Assembly: GCA_016874055.1 (NCBI GenBank)
Contig: VGVG01000002.1
Location: 106,186 to 170,185, forward strand
DNA from: Gammaproteobacteria bacterium
Lineage (GTDB): Bacteria; Pseudomonadota; Gammaproteobacteria; Steroidobacterales; Steroidobacteraceae
DNA: 64,000 bases
Direction of reading: 5' to 3'
Shown: one piece after another, positions 47,533 to 57,611 of the stretch
Layout of the letters: every line of letters starts with the position of its first letter
How positions within the stretch are numbered: position 1 is the first letter of the stretch
Notes under the pieces: generated by a model
Database searches by the model: none
Seen by the model: only the letters and a program-made list of their open reading frames with translations
Told to the model about the DNA's origin: nothing
Position numbers and translations under genes: made by a program

Positions 47533-48501
47533 TTAGCCGTGAACAGACGCCGGCTGCAACGACGCCGCAGGCTCGCTCGACCGAGCCCCGAGCACACAAC
47601 CGCGGGCGACGAGCACGTGATGACCCTCGGCTTCAACGGGCGCGATGGATAAACAGTCGATACCGCACTCGGCGAGCAGCGAGCGTAAATGCAGCGGTGG
47701 CGAAACCTGTCCTTCGAGCAGGTCGTACGAAATTACGCACCAGAGTACGCCTGAATCACTGAGGTGAGCGCGCGCGCGCTGCAAAAGGACTGGAAGTTGA
47801 TCAAGTTCGCGGACTTCGCCTTGCGTCGGTGCTTCGAGACAAACATCAAACATCCCGCCGGCACGCAGTTCGCCGCTCGTCAAAACCTCGGCTTGAAACC
47901 CCTCGGCCCCGAGCCAGGACTGCAAAACATTTTTTTCGGGTTTAGACGTCGCGCGAAGGGTAACGCGATGTGCGCCGCGCTGATCATCCTTCAGTAACGC
48001 CTCAAGAACCTCGCGATGCTGACTGCGCACGAGCACGCTCGCTCCAGCTATATCGCGACAAAACTCGCCTCCAAGAGCGCCTCGTAGACTGCGTCCAAGG
48101 CGACTAGTGACTACCCAATCGGCCGCTGAGCCACGCAGGCTCCCGCGAGCACCGGCCTCGATGGCATGAAGACGAGCCCTCGCCTCACGCAGTGGTGCGT
48201 CGTCTACGGCAAGTCGAGACAACAGCAAGCCAAGAAGGTCCGCCGAGAAATCGAACCCCGAAACCGGCTGGTATTCGACGCGCTGCCCTCGTCGAACGCG
48301 ACGCAGCAGCCCCGCCTCGGCGAGCTGCTTCAAATGACGAGAGACGTTCGGCTCGCTGTCGGAGGTGGCCGCTGCGAGTTCCGAAACGCTGGTCAGTCGA
48401 TCTGCGCAGAGCCGAAGCAGCCGCAGTCGCGCCACGTCTGCGACGGCACGCAAAATCCGCGACATTATTTCGGCGTTCACTGGAATTTCAGGATTTCGCA
48501 A
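47533..48501 (-). CDS. ArsR-family regulator with C-terminal methyltransferase-like domain (SahR-like candidate)
   Basis: HTH: LRLLRLCADRLTSVSELAAATSDSEPNVSRHLKQLAEAGLLRRVRRGQRVEYQ; C-terminal Rossmann-like region lacking a recognisable GxGxG SAM motif I; 30 bp upstream of metF. Confidence 0.8.
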   Translation of the reverse strand: MRNPEIPVNAEIMSRILRAVADVARLRLLRLCADRLTSVSELAAATSDSEPNVSRHLKQLAEAGLLRRVRRGQRVEYQPVSGFDFSADLLGLLLSRLAVDDAPLREARARLHAIEAGARGSLRGSAADWVVTSRLGRSLRGALGGEFCRDIAGASVLVRSQHREVLEALLKDDQRGAHRVTLRATSKPEKNVLQSWLGAEGFQAEVLTSGELRAGGMFDVCLEAPTQGEVRELDQLPVLLQRARAHLSDSGVLWCVISYDLLEGQVSPPLHLRSLLAECGIDCLSIAPVEAEGHHVLVARGCVLGARSSEPAASLQPASVHG

Positions 48502-48543
48502 TCCGGAAACATTATACCCCGTAGACTGCCAGAAGTAAAAACG

Positions 48544-48570
48544 TTACATTTGAAACTGTTTCAAATGTAA
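48544..48570. promoter_or_regulatory. Perfect 12-3-12 inverted repeat, candidate operator in arsR/hppD divergent region
   Basis: ttacatttgaaa-ctg-tttcaaatgtaa, 15 bp upstream of hppD ATG. Confidence 0.8.
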
Positions 48571-48585
48571 TTAAAGGATTCATCA

Positions 48586-49668
48586 ATGGCTGAGGACGTG
48601 AGGGAGCCCCGCGCCAATCCTATGGGGCTCGACGGCTTCGAATTCGTCGAGTTCGCCTCCCCAAACTCCGCCTTGCTGGAACCGGTGTTCAAGCAGCTTG
48701 GGTTCGAGGCGGTGGCGCATCACCGCTCGAAAGATGTGACGCTTTACCGACAAGGCGGCATCAACTTTATCGTCAACCGCGAGAAGCGCAGCCAAGCCGG
48801 CTATTTCGCCAATGAGCACGGTCCCGGCGCCTGCGGTATCGCGTTCCGCGTCCGTAATGCGCAGAAGGCCTACGCCCGAGCGCTAGAGCTCGGTGCCCAA
48901 CCTGTCGATCTGCCGACCGGACCTATGGAGCTCCGTCTCCCCGCCATTCGGGCCATCGGCGGCGCGGCGCTCTACCTCATCGATCGCTACGTCGACGGTG
49001 CGAGCATTTACGATACCGACTTCGAATGGTTGCCGAACGTCGGGCGCCGTCCCGCCGGCGTCGGCCTGCAACTCATCGATCACCTGACGCATAACGTTTA
49101 TCACGGTCGTATGGCGCACTGGGCTACGTTCTACGAGCGAACGTTCAATTTCCGCGAAATCCGTCACTTCGACATCCACGGGCAGCACACGGGACTGCGG
49201 TCGCGCGCCTTGACGGCGCCCGACGATAAGATTCGCATTCCGCTCAATGAAGAGGGCGGTCAGGGTGGTGGACAGATCGAGGAGTACCTGCTCCGCTTTA
49301 ATGGCGAGGGCGTTCAGCACATCGCTCTGTCGACGACGGACTTATGCGCCACGGTCGATGACTTGCGGAAGCGCGGTGTCCCGCTCATGCCCGCACCGTC
49401 CGAGACCTACTACGAAATGCTGGACGGTCGGCTGCCCGGCCACGACGAGCCCACGGCAGCGCTACAGCAACGCGGTATCCTGCTCGATGGTACGACGAGC
49501 GGCGAACGTAAGCTCCTACTGCAGATTTTTTCGGAGTGCCTCATCGGGCCCATGTTCTTCGAGTTCATTCAACGCAAGGGCGACGAGGGCTTCGGCGAAG
49601 GTAATTTCAAAGCGCTGTTCGAATCGCTCGAGCGTGATCAGATGCGACGTGGGGCACTCAAGAGATGA
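48586..49668 (+). CDS. hppD: 4-hydroxyphenylpyruvate dioxygenase
   Basis: [113 protein letters not shown]. Confidence 0.95.
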   Translation: MAEDVREPRANPMGLDGFEFVEFASPNSALLEPVFKQLGFEAVAHHRSKDVTLYRQGGINFIVNREKRSQAGYFANEHGPGACGIAFRVRNAQKAYARALELGAQPVDLPTGPMELRLPAIRAIGGAALYLIDRYVDGASIYDTDFEWLPNVGRRPAGVGLQLIDHLTHNVYHGRMAHWATFYERTFNFREIRHFDIHGQHTGLRSRALTAPDDKIRIPLNEEGGQGGGQIEEYLLRFNGEGVQHIALSTTDLCATVDDLRKRGVPLMPAPSETYYEMLDGRLPGHDEPTAALQQRGILLDGTTSGERKLLLQIFSECLIGPMFFEFIQRKGDEGFGEGNFKALFESLERDQMRRGALKR

Positions 49669-50216
49669 GTCTCGTAAAAAAAATTCATCATGTGGCTTAT
49701 CGCTGTCGCGACGCCAAAGAAACCGTGGAGTTTTATCGCGACGTGCTCGGTATGGCTCTCACAACGGCCTTTTCGGAAGACCGCGTGCCCTCTACCCATG
49801 AGCTCGATCCGTACATGCACGTGTTCCTCGATGCCGGGATGGGTAATGTACTGGCGTTTTTCGAGCTACCGACCCGCGATCCGATGGGACGCGATCCGAA
49901 TACGCCGACGTGGGTGCAGCACATCGCCTTCGAGGTAGCCGATCTCGGCGCACTCGCGAGCACCCGCCAAAAACTTATCGAGCGTGGTATCGAGGTCGTC
50001 GGACCCACCGACCACGGTCTCTTCAAATCGATTTATTTCTTTGATCCGAACGGTCACCGACTCGAACTCACGGTGAATACGGGCACGCCCGAGCAGGAGC
50101 GCTTGGCCCGCGAGGTTGCTTCGGCGATGCTCGAAGAATGGAGTCGGACCAAGCGTGCTCCACGTCATGCTGCATGGCTGCACGCCGCTGAATTCGCAGA
50201 CGGAACATCGGTATGA
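49665..50216 (+). CDS. VOC/glyoxalase-family protein
   Basis: [54 protein letters not shown]-type overlap with hppD. Confidence 0.85.
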   Translation: MSLVKKIHHVAYRCRDAKETVEFYRDVLGMALTTAFSEDRVPSTHELDPYMHVFLDAGMGNVLAFFELPTRDPMGRDPNTPTWVQHIAFEVADLGALASTRQKLIERGIEVVGPTDHGLFKSIYFFDPNGHRLELTVNTGTPEQERLAREVASAMLEEWSRTKRAPRHAAWLHAAEFADGTSV

Positions 50217-51220
50217 AGCTCGCTACGTTGCGCACCGAGGATTCGCGTCGCCGAGACGGTCGTCTCATCGTCGTCTCCAAGGATCTCTCGCGAATGTTGT
50301 CGGCAGACAGCATTACACCGTCCTTGCAGACCGCCCTCGATGACTGGTCGAGTCTCGAGGCGCCGCTGCGGGAGCTTTCGGCCAAAGTCGAATCGGGCGA
50401 AGGCCAACCGTTTGATCCTCAGGCTTGCCTATCGCCACTGCCAAGGGCCTTCCAGTGGGCAGACGGTTCGGCGTACGTAAATCACGTCGAACTCGTTCGC
50501 AAGGCGCGTAATGCGCCGATGCCGGCCTCTTTCTGGACTGATCCGCTCATATATCAAGGCGGCTCTGACACCTTCCTCGCACCCACCGGCACGATTCCCC
50601 TTGTCGACGCTTCGTGGGGCCTTGATTTTGAGGCTGAAGTGGCCGTAGTGACCGACGACGTCTCACTCGGTGCGACGGTCGCCGAGGCAGCCACTCGAAT
50701 CAGACTCTTGATGCTCGTGAACGATGTTTCACTTCGTAACCTCATTCCCAATGAACTTGCCAAAGGATTCGGATTCTTCCAGTCGAAGCCTTCGAGCGCC
50801 CTTTCGCCGGTAGCGGTTACTCCCGATGAACTCGGCACGTATTGGGACGGCGGTCGTCTGCATCGCCCACTCGTAGTGGTCTACAACGGCAAACCCTTCG
50901 GGCGCGTGAACGCCGGTATCGATATGACCTTCGATTTCCCGACGCTCATTGCGCACGCAGCTAAAACCCGTGCGCTTATCGCTGGAACGATCATCGGCTC
51001 GGGTACGGTATCCAATCGAGGAGCGGACGGCGGACCGGGTCGACCGGTAACGGATGGTGGCGTGGGTTTCTCGTGCATCGCCGAGCAGCGTACCGTTGAA
51101 ACACTCACGCAAGGCAAACCCCGCACACCGTTCATGAATTCTGGCGATCGTGTTCACATCGAGATGTACGGCGATGATGGTCGTTCGATTTTCGGTGCGC
51201 TCGATCAGAAAGTCGCCTAG
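50213..51220 (+). CDS. Fumarylacetoacetate hydrolase family protein
   Basis: LDFEAEVAVVTDDVSLGAT...RLLMLVNDVSLRNLIP; VVVYNGKPFGRVNAGIDMTFDFPTLIAHAAKTRALIAGTIIGSGTVSNRGADGGPGRPV. Confidence 0.9.
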   Translation: MKLATLRTEDSRRRDGRLIVVSKDLSRMLSADSITPSLQTALDDWSSLEAPLRELSAKVESGEGQPFDPQACLSPLPRAFQWADGSAYVNHVELVRKARNAPMPASFWTDPLIYQGGSDTFLAPTGTIPLVDASWGLDFEAEVAVVTDDVSLGATVAEAATRIRLLMLVNDVSLRNLIPNELAKGFGFFQSKPSSALSPVAVTPDELGTYWDGGRLHRPLVVVYNGKPFGRVNAGIDMTFDFPTLIAHAAKTRALIAGTIIGSGTVSNRGADGGPGRPVTDGGVGFSCIAEQRTVETLTQGKPRTPFMNSGDRVHIEMYGDDGRSIFGALDQKVA

Positions 51221-51248
51221 TCGCAAACTTGACAGCGATTCGCCTCTC

Positions 51249-51707
51249 ATGAGGGATACGCCGCATCTGCAACTCGATCGCTTCCTGCCCTACCGTTTGT
51301 CGGTGCTAAGCAATCTCGTAAGCTCCGCCATCGCTGGAAGCTACTCCTCTCGTTTCGGCATCAGCATCCCGGAGTGGCGCGTCATGGCCGTGCTCGCTAT
51401 GCAGCCGGAGCTCTCCGCTGCCCAAGTTGCCAAGCGCACAGCAATGGACAAGGTCGCCGTCAGCCGCGCCGTCTCGAGTCTGCTCGACAAAGGTCGTATC
51501 GAGCGTAACGTGTCCCCGGGCGACCGACGACGATCGATTCTCAAACTTTCCGCAGAGGGAATAAGTATTTATCGCGAGGTTGTGCCCCTTGCCTTGCATC
51601 ACGAACAATCCTTAATCAAAGTACTCAATGCTGCCGACCGCGAGGCACTCGAACGCATTCTCGATATCCTGCTTGGGCGTGCACGAACGCTTGGCGATCA
51701 CTCTTAA
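51249..51707 (+). CDS. MarR-family transcriptional regulator
   Basis: MRDTPHLQLDRFLPYRLSVLSNLVSSAIA...SIPEWRVMAVLAMQPELSAAQVAKRTAMDKVAVSRAVSSLLDKGRIERNVSPGDRRRSILKLSAEG. Confidence 0.92.
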   Translation: MRDTPHLQLDRFLPYRLSVLSNLVSSAIAGSYSSRFGISIPEWRVMAVLAMQPELSAAQVAKRTAMDKVAVSRAVSSLLDKGRIERNVSPGDRRRSILKLSAEGISIYREVVPLALHHEQSLIKVLNAADREALERILDILLGRARTLGDHS

Positions 51708-51732
51708 ACGATTCATCGAGGCCCGAAATATT

Positions 51733-54700
51733 ATGCTTAGTCGACTTCCGCGACGAAGAATCACCCTCATCAATCAGATCGCGCGTGCGGCGCGTAGTTT
51801 GAGAGGAGCACCACCTGCAGCTTTGCTGCGCGATTATTTTAGGGGCGTGGGCGAGGAGGAGCTCGCGAGCCGTCATCCGCGCACGCTCGCCTTTCTCGCC
51901 CAGCGCCACTACGAACTCGCTCGTCGCCGCCGACCAGGCGAAACGCTTGTACGCGTCTTTTCACCCGCCTCGGATGACCCAATAGGTGATCGATTTAATT
52001 ATACGCTTGTCGTTACCGATGACCGCCCTTTTCTCGTCGATTCCATCAGCCTCGCCTTTGCGACAGCCAGTGTCGGCGTCCACATGCTGATCCATCCAGT
52101 GCTGCAAGCGACGCGTCGACGCGATGGCGTGCTGCAGACTGCATCCCTAGCGATGGACACAAATGCGACTGGCCGTGAATCATGGCAGCTCTATGAAATC
52201 GACCACCAGTTTGGTGATGCTCGACGCGAACGAATCGCCGCCTCGCTGCGCGCTACGCTCGACGATGTACGTATCGCCGTAGAGGACTGGCGCGCCATGC
52301 GCGCTAAGGTGCTCGGTGTGTTGGTCGCGATGCAGTCATCGGTAACCAAAGCGAGGTATGAAAAACGTATCAGTCGAGTGGCTCGAACGGAAGCGGTTGA
52401 ATTGTTGCGATGGGTTGAGGGAGCGCACTTCGTGTTCCTCGGGTACCGCTATCACGCATTTCGTCGTGGACGCACTACTGACCGGCTGCTGTCGGTAGCC
52501 CGGAGCGGGCTCGGATTGTTGCGTTCGGAGCGTATCCGTGCAGGGCAAACGGAGGCACTTCATGGCGCGGCACGCAAAGCGTTCCGTAATTCGGAACTAC
52601 TCCTTATCACCAAGTCGCCGATGAGCTCGACCGTGCACCGTGCCGGTCATCTTGATCAGATCATCGTTAAAGATATTGATCCATGGGGTCAGGTACGCGG
52701 CAAACATTGTTTTGTGGGCCTTTGGACTTCAACGGCCTACTTCGCCTCGCCGAGGGAGATTCCCGTGGTGCGCCACAAAGTGGAACGGGTTATAGATACA
52801 CTCGGCCTAGATCCACAGAGCCACGACGGTAAAGCCGTGCTCGCTGTGCTCGAAACTTGGCCTCGCGATGAACTTTTCCAGTCGCCGGTGTCAGTATTAG
52901 TCAGCTTCGTCCGAAGCGTCGTCAATCTGTATGAGCGTCGCACTACGCGTCTCATGATGCGCCATGATGCACCGGGTCGATTCTGGTCGTGCATGGTGTT
53001 CGTACCACGCGATCAATACACCACCGAAGTGCGTCGGCGTATCGAACGCCTTCTGCTGGAACGCTGCAGTGGCAGTAGTCTTGAGTCACAGTTGCAAATC
53101 GTTCTTTCAAACCACGCACGCCTTCACATCACGGTACGTGGCGACGAACTCCCGAACCGCCTAAACGCAGCGGAGATTGAAAAAGTCATTGCCGCTGTTG
53201 TCGCTACCTGGTCGGACAACCTCCGCACAGCGTTGCTCGATTCGATGCCTTCAGCCCGTGCCTTGGAGCTGCTTGAACGTCATGGCGCTCGCTTTCCGCT
53301 CGCTTACCAAAGTGAAGTCACGCCAACAGATGCAATGGTAGATCTCGAGGCGCTCGAGGCGCTCATCGCAACGCCCGATCTGCCACACTTACGACTGCAT
53401 CGGCCTGTGCATTCGCCAAAGAATATTATTCACCTACGGGTCGCAAAGTATGCCGAGGCGTTGCCGATCGCCGAGCTCGTGCCATTGCTCGAAAACTTTG
53501 GTCTGCGCATGTTGGTGGAACGACCGTGGACACTCGCCGGTATCGGCGGCGGACCTATCGTTTCGTTGCAAGACTTTTCCCTCGAACTGCGTAACGGGGC
53601 AACACTGGACGTCGCGTGTGACGGGGACCGGCTGCTTATGGCGCTGCGAGTCGTTCGCCAAGGCGAACTCGAAAACGACGGTTTCAATAGACTGATCCTG
53701 CTCGCACGCCTCGGGGCATACGAGGTCAACGTTTTACGAGCCTGCTGTCGCTACCTGCTTCAGACGGGTATTCCGTTCAGTCAGAGCTACATGGAGCGTA
53801 CGCTCGTAGCCCATGCCGATCTCGCAACGGATCTGCATACTCTCTTCGAGCAGCGATTGTCGCTCGATTGCACGCGTAACCATGGCGACAAGCGTCTACT
53901 TGCGCAAATCGATCAACGTCTCGCGGCAATTGCGAGCGCCGATGAGGATCGCATCCTGCGCGCCTTCCTCGCGGTTATCGAAGCGATCGACCGTACTAAT
54001 CACTACAAGCGCAACCTCGATGGCTCGCGTCGCTCGACGCTCGCCTTCAAAATCAATCCGCACGCGATCCCAAATCTTCCCCTTCCGCGGCCCCTTCACG
54101 AAATCTATGTGTTTGGACCGCAAGTCGAAGGCGTGCATCTGCGAATGGGCAATGTCGCTCGTGGCGGTATCCGTTGGTCAGACCGACGCGAAGATTTCCG
54201 CATCGAGGTGCTCGGCCTCATGAAAGCGCAGAACGTCAAGAATACGCTGATCGTTCCTGTGGGTGCGAAAGGCGGATTCGTAGCGCGCCGCTTACCCATC
54301 GGTGGCACCCGCGAAGCTGTTCAAGCAGAGGGCGTCGCGGCGTATCGTGCTTTTATCCACGCTCTGCTGGATGTCACCGATAACCTCGCAGGCTCAAAAG
54401 TCGTTGCGCCGAGCGGCGTACGGCGGCGCGATGAGGACGATCCCTACCTTGTCGTCGCTGCCGACAAAGGCACAGCCACCTTCTCGGACACGGCGAACGC
54501 CATCGCGGTTGAGCGCGGCTTCTGGCTCGGTGATGGCTTCGCTTCTGGCGGCTCGGCGGGTTACGACCATAAAAAAATGGGGATAACGGCACGAGGCGCG
54601 TGGGAATGTGTGAAGCGGCACTTCCGTGAAAACGGCATAGATGTTCAGTCGCAACCTTTCACGGTGGCAGGTATCGGCGACATGTCGGGTGACGTATTTG

Positions 54701-56529
54701 GCAACGGCATGCTGCTGTCACCCAAGATAAAGCTCGTTGCCGCTTTCAACCACGCACACATTTTCATTGATCCGGATCCGGATCCTTCGAAATCCTACGT
54801 CGAACGCACACGGCTCTTTGCTATGGCCCGCTCGAACTGGAGTGACTACAACAACAAACTCATATCTAGGGGTGGCGCCGTCTATGAGCGCACCGCGAAA
54901 TCTCTTCGAGTGTCCGCCGAGACTCACGCTCTACTCGACCTAAGCTCCGACACCCTGACGCCGGTCGAGCTCATTAAAGCCATCCTGCGCATGCGAGTCG
55001 ATCTATTGTGGAACGGTGGTATTGGTACCTACGTTAAATCCTCGCTCGAGCCACAATCGGCGGCGGGTGATCGCGGTAATGACGCTGTGCGCGTCGACGG
55101 TCGCGAGCTTCGCGCACGAGTCGTGGGTGAAGGTGGCAACCTCGGATTCACGCAGCGTGGACGGGTTGAGTACGCCTTGTCGGGCGGACGAATCAATACG
55201 GACTTTATCGATAACTCAGCTGGCGTGAATACCTCTGATGTCGAGGTTAACCTCAAGATTCTAACGAGCGGTATCGAGGCGCGTGGAAGCCTGCGGCGTA
55301 AGGACCGTGATCGTCTGCTCGTGGGCCTCACGGACGAGGTGGCTGCGCTCGTATTGCGTAACAACTACCTGCAGAGCCAGGCACTCTCGACGCTCGAGCT
55401 TCAGTCGGCCGAACGATTACCCGAGATGCGCGGCGTCATCCGCGAGCTTGAACGTAGCGGCGACCTCGATCGAGTGATAGAAAATCTACCCGACGAGGAA
55501 ACACTCACAGCACGTCGCAAGCAAGGTATCGGACTCACCCGACCCGAGCTCGCCGTGGTGCTCGCCTACTCAAAGATTTCACTTAATCGGCAGCTAATTA
55601 CTTCCGAGCTACCCGATGATCGTTATTTTGCTGCAGAACTCGCGCGCTATTTCCCTACAGCAGTACGGCGCAGATTCGAAAAGGACATCGATTTTCATAA
55701 GTTACGCCGTGAAATAATCACGACTGCGGTGACGAATAGCCTAGTCAACCGCATGGGGCCGAGTTTCGTTCTTCGAGCTTGCGCCGAGAGCAGTGCGGTG
55801 CCAGCCGATGTTGCACGCGCCTACAGCATCGCCAGAGAGATCCTCGGCATGCGCGAGGTCTGGGGTAAGCTCGAGGCGCTTGATAATCACGTACCGAGCC
55901 GAGTCCAATACGTGGCGTACTCGGACACAGCGAGACTTATACGGCACATCACACTTTGGTTACTGCGCCATCGTCGCAACTCGCTCAATGTCGACCAAGC
56001 TGTTCGCGAGCTTTGGTCGCCCATGCAAGCGCTACGCGCGGCAATCCCCGCGGCGCTTGCAGGCAGCCCAGCAGAACGGCATCGCGCAGCCGTGGTAGAG
56101 CTCGCCCAGGCGGGCCTGCCTACGCCGCTATGTGCCATCCTTGCGGAGCTACGAGTTCTCGACAACGCGCTCGACATCCTCGCGTGTGCAACAACCGTGC
56201 GTCGCGGCGTCGCCGAGACGGCGAAGGTATGGTTCGCCACTACCGCGGCACTCAAGCTCGACTGGCTGGAGGATAAAATTTCTGCGCTGACCGTGGAGTC
56301 CACTCTTCAGGCGACCGCCAGAATTGGCTTGCGCGAGGCCGGCCGAACGCTTGAGCGCAAGATAGTTGAACGGGTCATATTGGGAAGTGGTCTCGAACGC
56401 TGGAGTGCGAGCCGCAAACCAGCGCTCGCAGAGTGGGAGCGTGCGGTGACGGAGATTTCGGGCCTCGGTTCAGCCGATTTCGCGTCGCTCTCTGTCTGTC
56501 TCGATGCCCTGAGATCTCTCACCGACTGA
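51733..56529 (+). CDS. gdhB: NAD-specific glutamate dehydrogenase (large, ~1600 aa type)
   Basis: GNVARGGIRWSDRREDFRIEVLGLMKAQNVKNTLIVPVGAKGGFV; DKGTATFSDTANAIA; GIGDMSGDVFGNGMLLSPKIKLVAAFNHAHIFIDPDPDP; start ATG 51733 (MLSRLPRR). Confidence 0.93.
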   Translation: MLSRLPRRRITLINQIARAARSLRGAPPAALLRDYFRGVGEEELASRHPRTLAFLAQRHYELARRRRPGETLVRVFSPASDDPIGDRFNYTLVVTDDRPFLVDSISLAFATASVGVHMLIHPVLQATRRRDGVLQTASLAMDTNATGRESWQLYEIDHQFGDARRERIAASLRATLDDVRIAVEDWRAMRAKVLGVLVAMQSSVTKARYEKRISRVARTEAVELLRWVEGAHFVFLGYRYHAFRRGRTTDRLLSVARSGLGLLRSERIRAGQTEALHGAARKAFRNSELLLITKSPMSSTVHRAGHLDQIIVKDIDPWGQVRGKHCFVGLWTSTAYFASPREIPVVRHKVERVIDTLGLDPQSHDGKAVLAVLETWPRDELFQSPVSVLVSFVRSVVNLYERRTTRLMMRHDAPGRFWSCMVFVPRDQYTTEVRRRIERLLLERCSGSSLESQLQIVLSNHARLHITVRGDELPNRLNAAEIEKVIAAVVATWSDNLRTALLDSMPSARALELLERHGARFPLAYQSEVTPTDAMVDLEALEALIATPDLPHLRLHRPVHSPKNIIHLRVAKYAEALPIAELVPLLENFGLRMLVERPWTLAGIGGGPIVSLQDFSLELRNGATLDVACDGDRLLMALRVVRQGELENDGFNRLILLARLGAYEVNVLRACCRYLLQTGIPFSQSYMERTLVAHADLATDLHTLFEQRLSLDCTRNHGDKRLLAQIDQRLAAIASADEDRILRAFLAVIEAIDRTNHYKRNLDGSRRSTLAFKINPHAIPNLPLPRPLHEIYVFGPQVEGVHLRMGNVARGGIRWSDRREDFRIEVLGLMKAQNVKNTLIVPVGAKGGFVARRLPIGGTREAVQAEGVAAYRAFIHALLDVTDNLAGSKVVAPSGVRRRDEDDPYLVVAADKGTATFSDTANAIAVERGFWLGDGFASGGSAGYDHKKMGITARGAWECVKRHFRENGIDVQSQPFTVAGIGDMSGDVFGNGMLLSPKIKLVAAFNHAHIFIDPDPDPSKSYVERTRLFAMARSNWSDYNNKLISRGGAVYERTAKSLRVSAETHALLDLSSDTLTPVELIKAILRMRVDLLWNGGIGTYVKSSLEPQSAAGDRGNDAVRVDGRELRARVVGEGGNLGFTQRGRVEYALSGGRINTDFIDNSAGVNTSDVEVNLKILTSGIEARGSLRRKDRDRLLVGLTDEVAALVLRNNYLQSQALSTLELQSAERLPEMRGVIRELERSGDLDRVIENLPDEETLTARRKQGIGLTRPELAVVLAYSKISLNRQLITSELPDDRYFAAELARYFPTAVRRRFEKDIDFHKLRREIITTAVTNSLVNRMGPSFVLRACAESSAVPADVARAYSIAREILGMREVWGKLEALDNHVPSRVQYVAYSDTARLIRHITLWLLRHRRNSLNVDQAVRELWSPMQALRAAIPAALAGSPAERHRAAVVELAQAGLPTPLCAILAELRVLDNALDILACATTVRRGVAETAKVWFATTAALKLDWLEDKISALTVESTLQATARIGLREAGRTLERKIVERVILGSGLERWSASRKPALAEWERAVTEISGLGSADFASLSVCLDALRSLTD

Positions 56530-56564
56530 CCGTCGGCGGCGGCTACAGATCGATGTTAGTTCGA

Positions 56565-57548
56565 CTAGGAGTCACTCGCCTGAGCGAGCTTCTGCTTAGA
56601 CAGCTCCGCCTTCTGGTGCATGGGCGTTCGGACTGCAAGCCACGCGGCAAGCGCCACCCCAATGGAAATAGCGATTAACTCGATGGCGTATTTCTCGGGG
56701 TATTCCCAGAACTCCGTAAAGAGTCTCCAGCGTCCACCGAGTTCCACAGCATTCCAAGCGACGATTGCCGTTGGAATGCCGTAACGGATTGCCGAGGTCA
56801 CCTTCCAAAACAACATCAGCCTCCGAAACAGATACACCGCCCAGATGATATTTAATCCAAAAACGATGTAGGCTGCCGGATGACGATCACCAAAAAAAGA
56901 TTCATCGTAGAGAAAAAGCAAAAACAGATAAAAGAACCATATGACGTAGATGGTCTCAAGCGCCGTAATACCGGCAAAACTACGCTCGTGCGCAGGGTTT
57001 GGCTTCCCTGTCTTCATTCCGAGGTGACGCTGGAACCACACGAAGAAGTTGCACTTTGTTTCTTTGTTAAATAGAAAGTAGACGAGCGTCGCACCCATGA
57101 CGCCGATCGATGACATCATGACGAGATATTCGCCCTTGGTCGCGATTGAGTCTGGGTTGTACTTGTCCATAAGATCAGGAACGTCGAGCACCTGCGCCGA
57201 CCATACGAAAGCGAACTCGATCCAGCCGGTCCAAAGAAAAGTACCCGCCCAAAAGCCGTACCAGGTCGCCGCGACTTCGTTCGGATTTCGCATACCGAGC
57301 CACAGTAACACCGCTCCAAAAAAGCCGAGTGCTATAGCCGAATCGTAGACGTGTCCCGGACCCGGCCAAATATCCTCCATCATGATCATCACCGTATGGC
57401 CGAGAGCCTGAACGACGAAGACGATGATAAAAGCCATCAGCCCCGGCCATGGGGGCCGCGCCAGAAAACTCTTCATCCCGCCGGCTGCCGGTGGCAGCCC
57501 CTTTTCGAGACTTGCATTCATGATTTGACCACTCCACCGATTTGCCAA
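56565..57548 (-). CDS. Polytopic integral membrane protein of unknown function
   Basis: ~8 hydrophobic segments with conserved-looking polar residues (GHTVMIMMEDIWPGPGHVYDS, TGWIEFAFVW, LYDESFFGDRHPAAY); probable start at MNASLEKG or MANRW. Confidence 0.7.
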   Translation of the reverse strand: MANRWSGQIMNASLEKGLPPAAGGMKSFLARPPWPGLMAFIIVFVVQALGHTVMIMMEDIWPGPGHVYDSAIALGFFGAVLLWLGMRNPNEVAATWYGFWAGTFLWTGWIEFAFVWSAQVLDVPDLMDKYNPDSIATKGEYLVMMSSIGVMGATLVYFLFNKETKCNFFVWFQRHLGMKTGKPNPAHERSFAGITALETIYVIWFFYLFLLFLYDESFFGDRHPAAYIVFGLNIIWAVYLFRRLMLFWKVTSAIRYGIPTAIVAWNAVELGGRWRLFTEFWEYPEKYAIELIAISIGVALAAWLAVRTPMHQKAELSKQKLAQASDS

Positions 57549-57611
57549 GGGTTGATCGAGTCTAGACCTCGTGCTTGCACTCGTGGGTCAACAGAACGTA
57601 AACGTGGGGTC

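Noticed and set aside
51628-51732. Upstream extension of the NAD-glutamate dehydrogenase ORF (start 51628)
   Set aside because: Extension overlaps marR coding sequence; ATG 51733 gives a normal N-terminus.
54770-54790. Tandem ggatcc-like repeat (gatccggatccggatcc)
   Set aside because: Encodes the DPDPDP motif in the NAD-glutamate dehydrogenase; coding constraint explains it.
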